DNA of 64,000 bases from an uncultured Bacteroides sp. (GTDB lineage: Bacteria; Bacteroidota; Bacteroidia; Bacteroidales; Bacteroidaceae): NCBI GenBank assembly GCA_945607605.1, contig CALYZE010000001.1:83968-147967 (forward strand). The letters are read 5' to 3'. The notes beneath the pieces were generated by a model. That model was not told the origin of the DNA, made no database searches, and worked only from the letters and a program-made list of their open reading frames with translations. This document shows, piece by piece, positions 16,506 to 24,476 of this stretch. A program made the translations under genes and the position numbers. How positions within the stretch are numbered: the first letter of the stretch is position 1; every line of letters begins with the position of its first letter.

Positions 16506-17441
16506 TTATATTTTGATGCGTTTGATATTCAATTTATCCAGATCCATCGTTCCGATTTTCAGCGCTTCTCCGTTGGCAAGATGACTTACAGTATCAAGCG
16601 GCATATCACGCACTTGATTGAAGAACTTGGCAGCTGCTGTATCCACAGCTACAATATCCTTTGAAATAAACAAGCCTTTAGTCAATACCACATCAGATTC
16701 CGAACGTCCGCGAGGTCCGTTGGTCTTCATCACGCGATAAGCATCTACGACGTTGAGTACCGCCTTCTTCTGGAGGGTACAAATATCGGCGATACACTGC
16801 TGAAGATCGTTCTGATGAAAGAATCCCCGGTCCCATACAATGCCCATGTGATTCTTCATCGATATGGTAAGGTTGGCACCTCCATGATTCTTCAGAATAG
16901 GAACATTGATCCAGACATCACTGTTTAAGATCGCTTCATGTACCTTGGTGCTCTTCAGCTTTTTGCCTTGAGGCAAAGAGACCGTGCGGTAGTAGCTTTC
17001 CAAATGAGCAGGCATTACTTTGGCTCCGGCAGCTTTGGCAGCTGCTTCAATACCACTGTTCTTGTAGCACTTCTGCCAGTCATCGCAGGTATGGTCAAAC
17101 ACCGTCACTTCCTTGGCTCCGGCAGCGAAACATTGCTTAATAATCTCTGTCACCAACTTTGGATTGGTGTTTCCTGCTAATGAGGGGATCTTATCCCAAC
17201 CGATATTAGGTTTTACCACTACTTTCTGTCCGGGTTTGATAAAGGCTTTCATGCCTCCCATCTCTTCAATGGCACGACGAAACATCATATCTGGTTCGCC
17301 TCCCATAACAGCTACAAGATCAGCCTTGCCACCTCCGGCATTTGTGAAGGTTTGCGCTAAAACATCCATTGCTTCTGAATGTTGTACAGTTACTGCAGCT
17401 CCCGCCACAGCTAATGTTTTCAAAAAATCTCTTCTATCCAT
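16506..17441 (-). CDS. DUF362 protein with twin-arginine signal
   Basis: A 311-residue DUF362 protein. The N terminus MDRRDFLKTLAVAGAAVTVQ is a twin-arginine-type signal, suggesting export of a folded, cofactor-bearing protein. The DUF362 core contains KPNIGWDK, TVFDHTCDDW and NVPILKNHGGANLTISMKNHMG. DUF362 proteins are often found with iron-sulfur proteins, but their chemistry is poorly known. This copy lacks the C-terminal ferredoxin domain present in the paralogue at 18094-19215. It lies between an ECF S-like gene (76 bp upstream) and the polyferredoxin (30 bp downstream). Confidence 0.88.
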   Translation of the reverse strand: MDRRDFLKTLAVAGAAVTVQHSEAMDVLAQTFTNAGGGKADLVAVMGGEPDMMFRRAIEEMGGMKAFIKPGQKVVVKPNIGWDKIPSLAGNTNPKLVTEIIKQCFAAGAKEVTVFDHTCDDWQKCYKNSGIEAAAKAAGAKVMPAHLESYYRTVSLPQGKKLKSTKVHEAILNSDVWINVPILKNHGGANLTISMKNHMGIVWDRGFFHQNDLQQCIADICTLQKKAVLNVVDAYRVMKTNGPRGRSESDVVLTKGLFISKDIVAVDTAAAKFFNQVRDMPLDTVSHLANGEALKIGTMDLDKLNIKRIKI

Positions 17442-17517
17442 AAGGTCAACTTGTTTTATGTTTATCGGTCCTCATCTCCACTGCATGTACGGAGATTTAA
17501 ACTCTTCAATCTTTCTC

Positions 17518-18036
17518 TCAGATTTTAGCAATCGCTTTCAACAAAGCATATCCTCCAAACCATTGAATCAACATCCCCGGAATGCCCATACGGAAATCTT
17601 GTACGGCCAGGTAGAAATCACCACACAAAGCCCACTCAAAAGCTGTTCCTACCACCTGATAGGCAAGTACTACGCCCAACAAAGCCAATAAAGAAACTTT
17701 TTTAGAGTGACGTGCAGCAAGGGCAGCAGCTCCAGCCAGTAATCCCGATTTGATTAATATTGCCGGTAAAACAGCAAGGGTAGGCATCGCAAAGAGCAGA
17801 TGATTGATAACCGGTGATAAAAGAGCAGTCAGTAATCCAACACGGAAGCCATACTTATAAGCAGCAATCAACGTGAAGAAGTAAATAGGCAATAAAGTAG
17901 GTCCACCGGCAGGCACCAAGTGAGAGAGTTGCGGCAAAGCAACGTTTCCTACTACAAATAAAAGAGCAAATAAATAGGTCTTTACATTACCGAAAGACAA
18001 GGAGTAAAGTTTAGCAGATGTTTCCATTTGTTTCAC
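17518..18036 (-). CDS. Small membrane protein, ECF transporter S component-like
   Basis: A 172-residue, very hydrophobic protein with about five to six membrane segments. PAGGPTLLPIYFFTLIAA, then YGFRVGLLTALLSPVINHLL, resembles substrate-binding (S) components of ECF vitamin transporters. No energising ATPase or EcfT gene lies nearby, so it would have to use a shared module encoded elsewhere. It is embedded in a redox gene cluster, so its substrate might be a cofactor or precursor, or it may be something other than an S component. Family assignment is by overall pattern only. Confidence 0.7.
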   Translation of the reverse strand: MKQMETSAKLYSLSFGNVKTYLFALLFVVGNVALPQLSHLVPAGGPTLLPIYFFTLIAAYKYGFRVGLLTALLSPVINHLLFAMPTLAVLPAILIKSGLLAGAAALAARHSKKVSLLALLGVVLAYQVVGTAFEWALCGDFYLAVQDFRMGIPGMLIQWFGGYALLKAIAKI

Positions 18037-18093
18037 GTTAAGTATGAATTGATAAAACGATTATTATTTATGACTGTGAAAGTTTTAAAAGGT

Positions 18094-19215
18094 TTAAATC
18101 TTCACTAATTCGTATTCCATGGTTCCCAAGCCTATTTTTTCGGCATGACGCAAACCTGCCAACCAATCGGTGTCGGGATGAATCATGTGAAATTTATCAC
18201 AACCACACAAATCATCATGCTCGTGGTGGGCAGCAAGTACATTGTTATTATGTAGAATAGGGGTTTGAGTAACCATATCTGCACAGGCTTTATCCAAGGC
18301 CACAGGATCTGCTGACGCCAACATGCCGAGGTCAGGAATAATGGCTGCATCGTTATGATTCCAACAGTCACATTCCGGAGATACATTCATGATAAAGCTG
18401 ATGTGAAAGTGTGGTTTATCTTTCACCACGGCGAGAGAGTATTCTGCAATTTTATAGTTCAAGCGCTCAGAAGTGTCCCAGTCGCTGACCACCGCTGCCT
18501 CATGTTGGCACAAGGCTACACATTGTCCGCATCCCACACATTTCACATAATCGATTTCGGCCTTACGCTCAACATTCAGATGTATGGCATCATGCGCACA
18601 GTGCTTCACGCAGATATTACAACCAATGCAGTGCTCTGTATCTATCTTAGGTTGCGAAGAAGCATGAAGTTCCAACTTACCCCCTACACTGGCACATCCC
18701 ATCCCTAAATTCTTTAAGGCACCGCCAAAGCCGGCTTGTTCATGTCCTTTAAAGTGATTCATACTGATGATAATGTCTGCATCAGCAATAGCTGTACCAA
18801 TTTTAGGTGCAACGCAATATTCTCCGTCTAAGGGAATTTCCCGATAATCCGTACCTTTCAAGCCATCTCCTATTATCACTTGGCATTGGGCAGATATCGG
18901 GTTAAAACCATTTTCCATTGCACTTTGCAAATGATCAACAGCATTAGCCCGGCGTCCGGAATAAAGAGTGTTGCAATCTGTCAGAAATGGTTTTGCCCCC
19001 AAACTACGTAATAAATTGGCCATACGCGCTGCATAGTTCGGACGAATATAGGCTAAGTTTCCCGGCTCTCCAAAATGAATTTTGATGGCTGCGAAATTAT
19101 CTTTTAGAGGTAACTTCTCAATGCCTGCCCGTTTGAGCAACCGTTCCATTTTATCCAAAAGATTGGAAGTAGGGGAGGTTCGTAAATCAGCGTAATATAC
19201 TTTTGCTTTTTCCAT
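18094..19215 (-). CDS. DUF362 protein with two 4Fe-4S motifs
   Basis: About 373 residues, counted from the Met at 19215 (MEKAKVYYAD); an upstream Met at 19221 is less likely. The DUF362 core includes KIHFGEPGNLAYIRPNYA, FLTDCNTLYSGRRANA and ISMNHFKGHEQAGFGGALKN. A ferredoxin-like insert carries CIGCNICVKHC near 198 and CVGCGQCVALC near 226, each with the typical distant fourth Cys pattern. There is no signal peptide, so it is cytoplasmic. It is the first gene of the leftward redox cluster, with a -7-like box about 30 bp upstream. Confidence 0.9.
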   Translation of the reverse strand: MEKAKVYYADLRTSPTSNLLDKMERLLKRAGIEKLPLKDNFAAIKIHFGEPGNLAYIRPNYAARMANLLRSLGAKPFLTDCNTLYSGRRANAVDHLQSAMENGFNPISAQCQVIIGDGLKGTDYREIPLDGEYCVAPKIGTAIADADIIISMNHFKGHEQAGFGGALKNLGMGCASVGGKLELHASSQPKIDTEHCIGCNICVKHCAHDAIHLNVERKAEIDYVKCVGCGQCVALCQHEAAVVSDWDTSERLNYKIAEYSLAVVKDKPHFHISFIMNVSPECDCWNHNDAAIIPDLGMLASADPVALDKACADMVTQTPILHNNNVLAAHHEHDDLCGCDKFHMIHPDTDWLAGLRHAEKIGLGTMEYELVKI

Positions 19216-19245
19216 GATCATGCCTGTTTATTGTAATAGCTCCTG

Positions 19246-19253
19246 CAAAAGTA
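19246..19253 (-). promoter_or_regulatory. -7 box of the DUF362/polyferredoxin cluster
   Basis: TACTTTTG on the minus strand, about 30 bp ahead of the first gene. No clear -33 box is seen. Confidence 0.45.
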
Positions 19254-19373
19254 ATAGATAAATCCATATTACTAAGTGTATTGATACAAAAAGTCGGCGA
19301 ATTCCTTTGGCAGAATGGTAAAAGGAGAAGATAGAGTAGGCATGGGGTTGCCGAGACAAGAGAAGTAGCATCT

Positions 19374-19410
19374 AAAAAAGAGGGCTGTCACCCTTTTGGG
19401 AGACAGCCCT
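19374..19410 (-). terminator. Terminator of fabD
   Basis: On the minus strand, AGGGCTGTC (19410-19402) pairs with GACAGCCCT (19389-19381), with a further CCC/GGG pairing inside, followed by a T-rich tail. It lies 22 bp past the fabD stop. Confidence 0.85.
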
Positions 19411-19432
19411 ATCAACTTAGTATATTTCGTGA

Positions 19433-20320
19433 TTATTCAATACCGTGAGCCGATACCGAAGCTTCAATCTTCTTAATCATTCCTTGAAGAACGGCACCCG
19501 GGCCACATTCTGTAAAGTCTGTAGCACCGTCAGCAACCATGTTTTTTACAGTTTGAGTCCAACACACAGAAGCAGTCAGCTGAGCAACCAGATTCTTCTT
19601 GATCTCCACAGGATCCGTGTGAGGCAAAGCATCTACGTTTTGATAAACCGGACACTTCGGTGTATGAATTTCTGTTGCATTGATGGCAGCTTCCAATTCT
19701 ACCTTAGCAGGATTCATCAACGGTGAATGGAAAGCACCACCCACTTTCAAAGGCAAAGCACGTTTGGCACCGGCAGCTTTCATCAGTTCGCAAGCTTTGT
19801 TAATACCTTCAATGGAGCCTGAAATCACAATCTGTCCCGGACAGTTATAGTTAGCGGCTACACAAACATCGCCTTCTGCACTCACTTGTGCACAGATTTC
19901 TTCTACTTTTTCATCCGATAAAGCAATGATGGCTGCCATTGTAGAAGGTTGTGCCTCACAAGCTTTCTGCATGGCCATGGCACGAGCGTAAACCAATTTC
20001 AACCCATCTTCAAAACTTAATGCACCGGCAGCAACCAGTGCGGAAAATTCACCCAGCGAGTGCCCGGCAGTCATTTCCGGTTTAAAATGGTCACCCATGC
20101 AAAGAGCAGAAATAACAGAATGCAGGAATACGGCAGGTTGAGTAACCTTCGTTTGGCGCAGATCTTCATCTGTACCGTTAAACATAATATCTGTAATGCG
20201 ATATCCAAGGATATCATTTGCTTTCTCAAAAAGTTCTTTGGCTAAAGCCGAGTTTTCGTACAGATCTTTTCCCATGCCTACAAATTGGGCACCCTGACCT
20301 GGAAATACAAATGCTTTCAT
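19433..20320 (-). CDS. fabD: Malonyl-CoA:ACP transacylase
   Basis: A 295-residue enzyme that loads malonyl groups onto acyl carrier protein for fatty acid synthesis. Family landmarks are FPGQGAQFVGMG at the start, the nucleophile Ser in AGHSLGEFSALVAAG near 90, and the catalytic His in GGAFHSPLM near 197. I chose the start MKAFVFPGQ at 20320 because a -7 box (20364-20357) overlaps the upstream Met at 20359, so a transcript from there would begin after it. It appears to be a single-gene unit with its own terminator; other fab genes are not adjacent. Confidence 0.95.
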   Translation of the reverse strand: MKAFVFPGQGAQFVGMGKDLYENSALAKELFEKANDILGYRITDIMFNGTDEDLRQTKVTQPAVFLHSVISALCMGDHFKPEMTAGHSLGEFSALVAAGALSFEDGLKLVYARAMAMQKACEAQPSTMAAIIALSDEKVEEICAQVSAEGDVCVAANYNCPGQIVISGSIEGINKACELMKAAGAKRALPLKVGGAFHSPLMNPAKVELEAAINATEIHTPKCPVYQNVDALPHTDPVEIKKNLVAQLTASVCWTQTVKNMVADGATDFTECGPGAVLQGMIKKIEASVSAHGIE

Positions 20321-20356
20321 ACTTAACTTGTTTTTAGTGGTTAAATAAAACTGGTG

Positions 20357-20364
20357 CAAAGGTA
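20357..20364 (-). promoter_or_regulatory. -7 box of fabD
   Basis: TACCTTTG on the minus strand, 36 bp ahead of the chosen start. A possible TTTG lies 24 bp further upstream, which is too far for a normal spacer. Confidence 0.5.
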
Positions 20365-20665
20365 GAGGAATTTCTGAAATTTACCACACAAAAGAATCTT
20401 TTTGTGTAAATCCACTCGTGTTTTACTTCATCTAAAAAGACAATATGGGTATGAGGCCTTGATTGAAAAGAAAATGATTGAATTCTTTAGAAACTAAGCA
20501 CTTCCTTCTTATTGTACATCCTACAATTACTATCCATCAAACATCATTTGAAATACATATTGTATCTTAGATGATAACTACTCACTCTGTTATTGTAAAA
20601 AGTATGATATGTATTTATTTGAAGAATAATGCTTTATAACATCTTAAAAATATTCTTTTTATATA
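20365..20665. other. Divergent intergenic region, fabD to xylose operon
   Basis: About 300 bp of AT-rich sequence between the fabD and xylose operon promoters. I find no ORF, long hairpin or repeat that I would defend. Binding sites for the xylose regulator may lie at its right-hand end but I cannot define them from one sequence. Confidence 0.5.
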
Positions 20666-20695
20666 TTGCATATTAAAAAAACCTCTTTATATTTG
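20666..20695 (+). promoter_or_regulatory. Promoter of the xylose operon
   Basis: TTG at 20666-20668, a 19-bp spacer and TATATTTG at 20688-20695 match the Bacteroides consensus. The predicted transcript starts about 15 nt before the ATG at 20717, which supports that start over the upstream in-frame Met at 20666. Confidence 0.7.
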
Positions 20696-20716
20696 CAGCG
20701 CTTAAACAGATATATT

Positions 20717-21448
20717 ATGCAAAATATAGAACATCTCATTCCGTTAGCCAACAATCACATCTCTGTGGATTGTGTAGTGATTGGCTTTGACGGTGAACAA
20801 CTGAAAGTTCTGCTAATTAAACGTGCGGGCGAAGAGGAGGGTGAAATTTTTCACGATATGAAACTCCCCGGAAGTTTGATTTATATGGATGAGGATCTGG
20901 ATGAAGCGGCCAAAAGGGTATTGAACGAATTGACCGGACTGAAAAATGTAAATTTGATGCAATTCAAAGCGTTCGGTTCTAAAGACCGAACCAAAGATCC
21001 CAAAGATGTACATTGGCTGGAACGTGCCATGCAATCGAAAGTAGAACGCATTGTTACCATAGCTTATCTTTCTTTAGTAAAGATAGATAGGGCATTGAGC
21101 CGTGAGTTGGATGACTATCAGGCTTGTTGGGTGACTATGAACGACCTGAAAACTTTGGCTTTTGACCACAATCTGATTATCAAAGAGGCTATGATATATA
21201 TACGCCAATATGTTGACATCAACCCGTCTTCTTTGTTTGACTTGCTGCCGCGAAAATTCACGGCCTCGCAACTACGAACCTTGTATGAATTGGTTGATGG
21301 AAGACAAATTGATGTACGTAATTTCCATAAAAAGATAGCCCTGATGGAATATGTAGTTCCTTTGGAAGAAAAACAAAAAGGAGTAGCACATCGTGCAGCA
21401 CGTTATTATCGCTTTGACAAGAAGATATATAATAAGGTGAGACGGTGA
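20717..21448 (+). CDS. NUDIX-type transcriptional regulator of xylose use (NrtR/AraR-like)
   Basis: A 243-residue protein with an N-terminal NUDIX domain and a C-terminal winged helix (about 175-243, with FTASQLRTLYELVDG). The NUDIX box (52-75) has lost key acidic residues: the REUxEE core reads RVLNEL, so hydrolysis is unlikely and the domain probably senses a sugar or sugar phosphate. This is the design of NrtR-family regulators, including the arabinose regulator AraR of B. thetaiotaomicron. It heads an operon with xylB, xylA and a xylose transporter, so it most likely controls xylose use and its own expression; the effector is inferred. Confidence 0.88.
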   Translation: MQNIEHLIPLANNHISVDCVVIGFDGEQLKVLLIKRAGEEEGEIFHDMKLPGSLIYMDEDLDEAAKRVLNELTGLKNVNLMQFKAFGSKDRTKDPKDVHWLERAMQSKVERIVTIAYLSLVKIDRALSRELDDYQACWVTMNDLKTLAFDHNLIIKEAMIYIRQYVDINPSSLFDLLPRKFTASQLRTLYELVDGRQIDVRNFHKKIALMEYVVPLEEKQKGVAHRAARYYRFDKKIYNKVRR

Positions 21449-21498
21449 CAAGCTGACTTTAATCATCAACAGTAAATAATTAAATCGTAAATAAAGAG

Positions 21499-22986
21499 AT
21501 GTATCTATTAGGTTATGACATTGGTAGCTCGTCTGTCAAAGCGAGTCTGGTAAACGCTGAAAGTGGTAAATGTGTATCATCTGCTTTTTTCCCTAAGACG
21601 GAAGCTGAAATTATAGCTGTAAAACCGGGCTGGGCAGAGCAACATCCTGAAAATTGGTGGGCAAACTTGAAGCTTGCTACACAAGCCGTATTGGCAGAAT
21701 CCAAAGTAAATGTTGAAGAGATAAAAGCAATTGGTATCTCTTATCAGATGCATGGATTAGTGTGTGTGGATAAAAACCAGCAAGTGTTGCGTCCGGCTAT
21801 TATCTGGTGCGATTCAAGAGCCGTTCCATACGGACAAAAGGCATTTAACGTGCTGGGAGAGGAGACTTGTCTTTCTCATCTGCTGAATTCACCAGGCAAT
21901 TTTACCGTCTCTAAATTAGCATGGATTAAAGAAAACGAACCTGCTATTTATGAAAAGATAGATAAGGTAATGTTGCCAGGCGACTATATTGCCATGAAAT
22001 TAAGTGGTACCATTTGCACGACTGTTTCCGGTTTATCCGAAGGCATGTTCTGGGACTTCAAAAAAGGGCAGGTTGCAGACTTTCTACTGAATCATTATGG
22101 CTTTGATGCATCTTTGATTGCCGATATCAAACCTACTTTTTCTGAACAGGGACGTGTGAATGCCTTTTCAGCGAAAGAGTTAGGTTTGAAAGAAGGTACG
22201 CCGATTACGTATCGCGCCGGTGACCAACCCAACAATGCATTATCACTAAATGTGTTCAATCCCGGAGAAATAGCTTCAACTGCCGGCACTTCCGGTGTGG
22301 TGTATGGGGTGAACGGTGAAGTGAACTATGATCCTAAATCACGTGTCAACACCTTTGCGCATGTCAACCATACAGATGAACAAACTCGCCTGGGTGTATT
22401 GCTGTGCATCAATGGCACAGGTATTCTGAATTCATGGGTAAAGCGAACGATAGCTCCGGAAGGAATTTCTTACAACGATATGAACATACTGGCTGCACAA
22501 GCTCCTATCGGTAGTGCGGGAATCAGCATCTTGCCTTTTGGAAACGGTGCTGAGCGGATGTTAGAAAATAAAGAGATTGGCTGTTCCATCCAAGGCATCA
22601 ATTTTAACCAACATGGCAAGCACCATCTCATTCGCGCAGCTCAGGAAGGCATTGTATTCTCTTTCAAATATGGCATCGACATCATGGAAAGTATGGGTAT
22701 TCCCGTACAGAAAATCCATGCAGGAAAAGCAAATATGTTCCTCAGTCCTTTATTCCGTGAAACGTTGGCCGGTGTGACTGGAGCAGTGATTGAATTGTAT
22801 GATACGGATGGATCTGTGGGAGCCGCCAAAGGTGCAGGCATAGGTGCGGGCATTTATAAAGATAATAAGGAAGCCTTTGCCACACTCGACAAATTGGAAG
22901 TGATAGAACCTAAACAACTTGACCGCCAAGCTTACGCAGAGGCTTATGCACGTTGGAAAGCGTACTTGGAAGTAGCAATGAAATAA
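21499..22986 (+). CDS. xylB: Xylulokinase
   Basis: A 495-residue FGGY-family sugar kinase. It phosphorylates D-xylulose to xylulose 5-phosphate for the pentose phosphate pathway. The N terminus LLGYDIGSSSVKASLV is the ATPase phosphate-1 motif, SYQMHGLVCVD and IIWCDSRA are xylulokinase-type substrate motifs, and the catalytic Asp is in YRAGDQPNNALSLN near 239. The second lobe carries GTSGVVYG and the late GAAKGAGIGAG. It follows the regulator by 50 bp and precedes xylA by 41 bp. Neighbour context supports xylulose over other FGGY substrates. Confidence 0.95.
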   Translation: MYLLGYDIGSSSVKASLVNAESGKCVSSAFFPKTEAEIIAVKPGWAEQHPENWWANLKLATQAVLAESKVNVEEIKAIGISYQMHGLVCVDKNQQVLRPAIIWCDSRAVPYGQKAFNVLGEETCLSHLLNSPGNFTVSKLAWIKENEPAIYEKIDKVMLPGDYIAMKLSGTICTTVSGLSEGMFWDFKKGQVADFLLNHYGFDASLIADIKPTFSEQGRVNAFSAKELGLKEGTPITYRAGDQPNNALSLNVFNPGEIASTAGTSGVVYGVNGEVNYDPKSRVNTFAHVNHTDEQTRLGVLLCINGTGILNSWVKRTIAPEGISYNDMNILAAQAPIGSAGISILPFGNGAERMLENKEIGCSIQGINFNQHGKHHLIRAAQEGIVFSFKYGIDIMESMGIPVQKIHAGKANMFLSPLFRETLAGVTGAVIELYDTDGSVGAAKGAGIGAGIYKDNKEAFATLDKLEVIEPKQLDRQAYAEAYARWKAYLEVAMK

Positions 22987-23027
22987 ATAAATAGAACTAA
23001 ATAGTATTTTTTTAATAAACTAAGATT

Positions 23028-24344
23028 ATGGCAACAAAAGAGTTTTTTTCTGGAATAGAAAAAATTAAATTTGAAGGTAAAGAGAGTAAGAATCCGATGG
23101 CATTCCGCTACTATGATGCTGAAAAAGTAATCATGGGCAAGAAGATGAAGGATTGGTTGAAATTTGCTATGGCATGGTGGCATACACTCTGTGCAGAAGG
23201 TGGTGATCAGTTTGGTGGTGGTACGAAAGAGTTCCCATGGAACGGTGATTCTGACAAGCTTCAAGCTGCAAAGAACAAACTGGATGCTGGTTTTGAATTT
23301 ATGCAAAAGGTAGGCATTGAATATTATTGCTTCCATGATGTGGATCTTTGTGAAGAAGCTGATACTATTGAAGAGTATGAAGCAAACCTGAAAGCAATCG
23401 TTGCTTATGCCAAACAAAGACAGGCTGAAACGGGTATCAAATTGTTATGGGGTACTGCCAACGTGTTTAGCCATGCTCGTTATATGAATGGTGCAGCTAC
23501 CAATCCTGATTTTGATGTAGTGGCACGTGCAGCTATCCAAATCAAGAATGCAATTGATGCAACCATTGAATTGGGTGGTTCAAATTATGTATTCTGGGGT
23601 GGTCGTGAAGGTTACATGTCTTTATTGAACACAGACCAAAAGCGTGAAAAGGAACATCTGGCACAAATGTTGACTGTTGCTCGTGACTACGCTCGTAGCA
23701 AAGGCTTTACCGGTACATTCTTGATTGAACCTAAACCGATGGAACCAAGCAAGCATCAATATGATGTGGACACTGAAACAGTAATAGGTTTCTTGAAGGC
23801 TCACAATCTGGATAAAGATTTCAAGGTGAATATTGAAGTAAACCATGCTACACTGGCTGGTCACACTTTCGAACACGAATTAGCTGTAGCCGTTGATAAC
23901 GGAATGTTGGGTTCTATCGACGCAAACCGTGGTGACTATCAAAATGGTTGGGATACAGACCAATTTCCTATCGACAATTTTGAACTGACTCAGGCTATGA
24001 TGCAAGTCATCCGTAACGGTGGTTTCGGTAATGGCGGTACTAACTTCGATGCCAAGACTCGTCGCAATTCTACCGATTTGGAAGACATCTTCATTGCTCA
24101 TATTGCAGGTATGGATGTTATGGCTCGTGCTTTGGAAAGCGCTGCTAAGTTGTTAGAAGAATCTCCGTACAAAAAGATGCTGGCAGACCGTTATGCTTCT
24201 TTTGATACTGGTAAGGGGAAAGACTTTGAAAACGGAAAGCTGACTTTGGAAGATTTAGTAGCTTATTCAAAAGCTAATGGTGAGCCCAAACAAACCAGCG
24301 GCAAGCAAGAGCTGTATGAAGCAATTGTGAATATGTATTGCTAA
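23028..24344 (+). CDS. xylA: Xylose isomerase
   Basis: A 438-residue class II xylose isomerase that converts D-xylose to D-xylulose. Conserved elements are the catalytic His and Asp in FHDVD near 102, FWGGREGY near 189, the metal ligands in [14 protein letters not shown] from about 232, and [16 protein letters not shown] near 298. The length fits the class II family. Codon use is more even and optimised than in the neighbours, as expected for a highly expressed catabolic gene. Second enzyme of the xylose operon, between xylB and the transporter. Confidence 0.97.
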   Translation: MATKEFFSGIEKIKFEGKESKNPMAFRYYDAEKVIMGKKMKDWLKFAMAWWHTLCAEGGDQFGGGTKEFPWNGDSDKLQAAKNKLDAGFEFMQKVGIEYYCFHDVDLCEEADTIEEYEANLKAIVAYAKQRQAETGIKLLWGTANVFSHARYMNGAATNPDFDVVARAAIQIKNAIDATIELGGSNYVFWGGREGYMSLLNTDQKREKEHLAQMLTVARDYARSKGFTGTFLIEPKPMEPSKHQYDVDTETVIGFLKAHNLDKDFKVNIEVNHATLAGHTFEHELAVAVDNGMLGSIDANRGDYQNGWDTDQFPIDNFELTQAMMQVIRNGGFGNGGTNFDAKTRRNSTDLEDIFIAHIAGMDVMARALESAAKLLEESPYKKMLADRYASFDTGKGKDFENGKLTLEDLVAYSKANGEPKQTSGKQELYEAIVNMYC

Positions 24345-24361
24345 TATAGCAAACAACTTTC

Positions 24362-24424
24362 AGTGATTAGTGATTAGTGGGATGTGCTCTGCTTGCGTTG
24401 CCATCCCTCAATCACTAATCACTA
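24362..24424. repeat. Imperfect inverted repeat between xylA and the xylose transporter
   Basis: The left arm (24362-24384) and right arm (24402-24424) pair over 14 bp (AGTGATTAGTGATT) and then 6 bp (GGGATG), with a small bulge and a loop of about 17 nt. The arms carry internal GTGATTA direct repeats. No T tract follows, so a simple terminator is unlikely. A hairpin here could protect the upstream xylA message or reduce read-through to the transporter. Confidence 0.8.
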
Positions 24425-24476
24425 TTTGTTATTTATTACAGCTTATCTTAATTGCTAATCATTAACGACTAATAAT

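Noticed and set aside
24362-24424. Insertion-sequence remnant between xylA and the transporter
   Set aside because: There is no transposase fragment or flanking target duplication, and the short arms fit a hairpin better.
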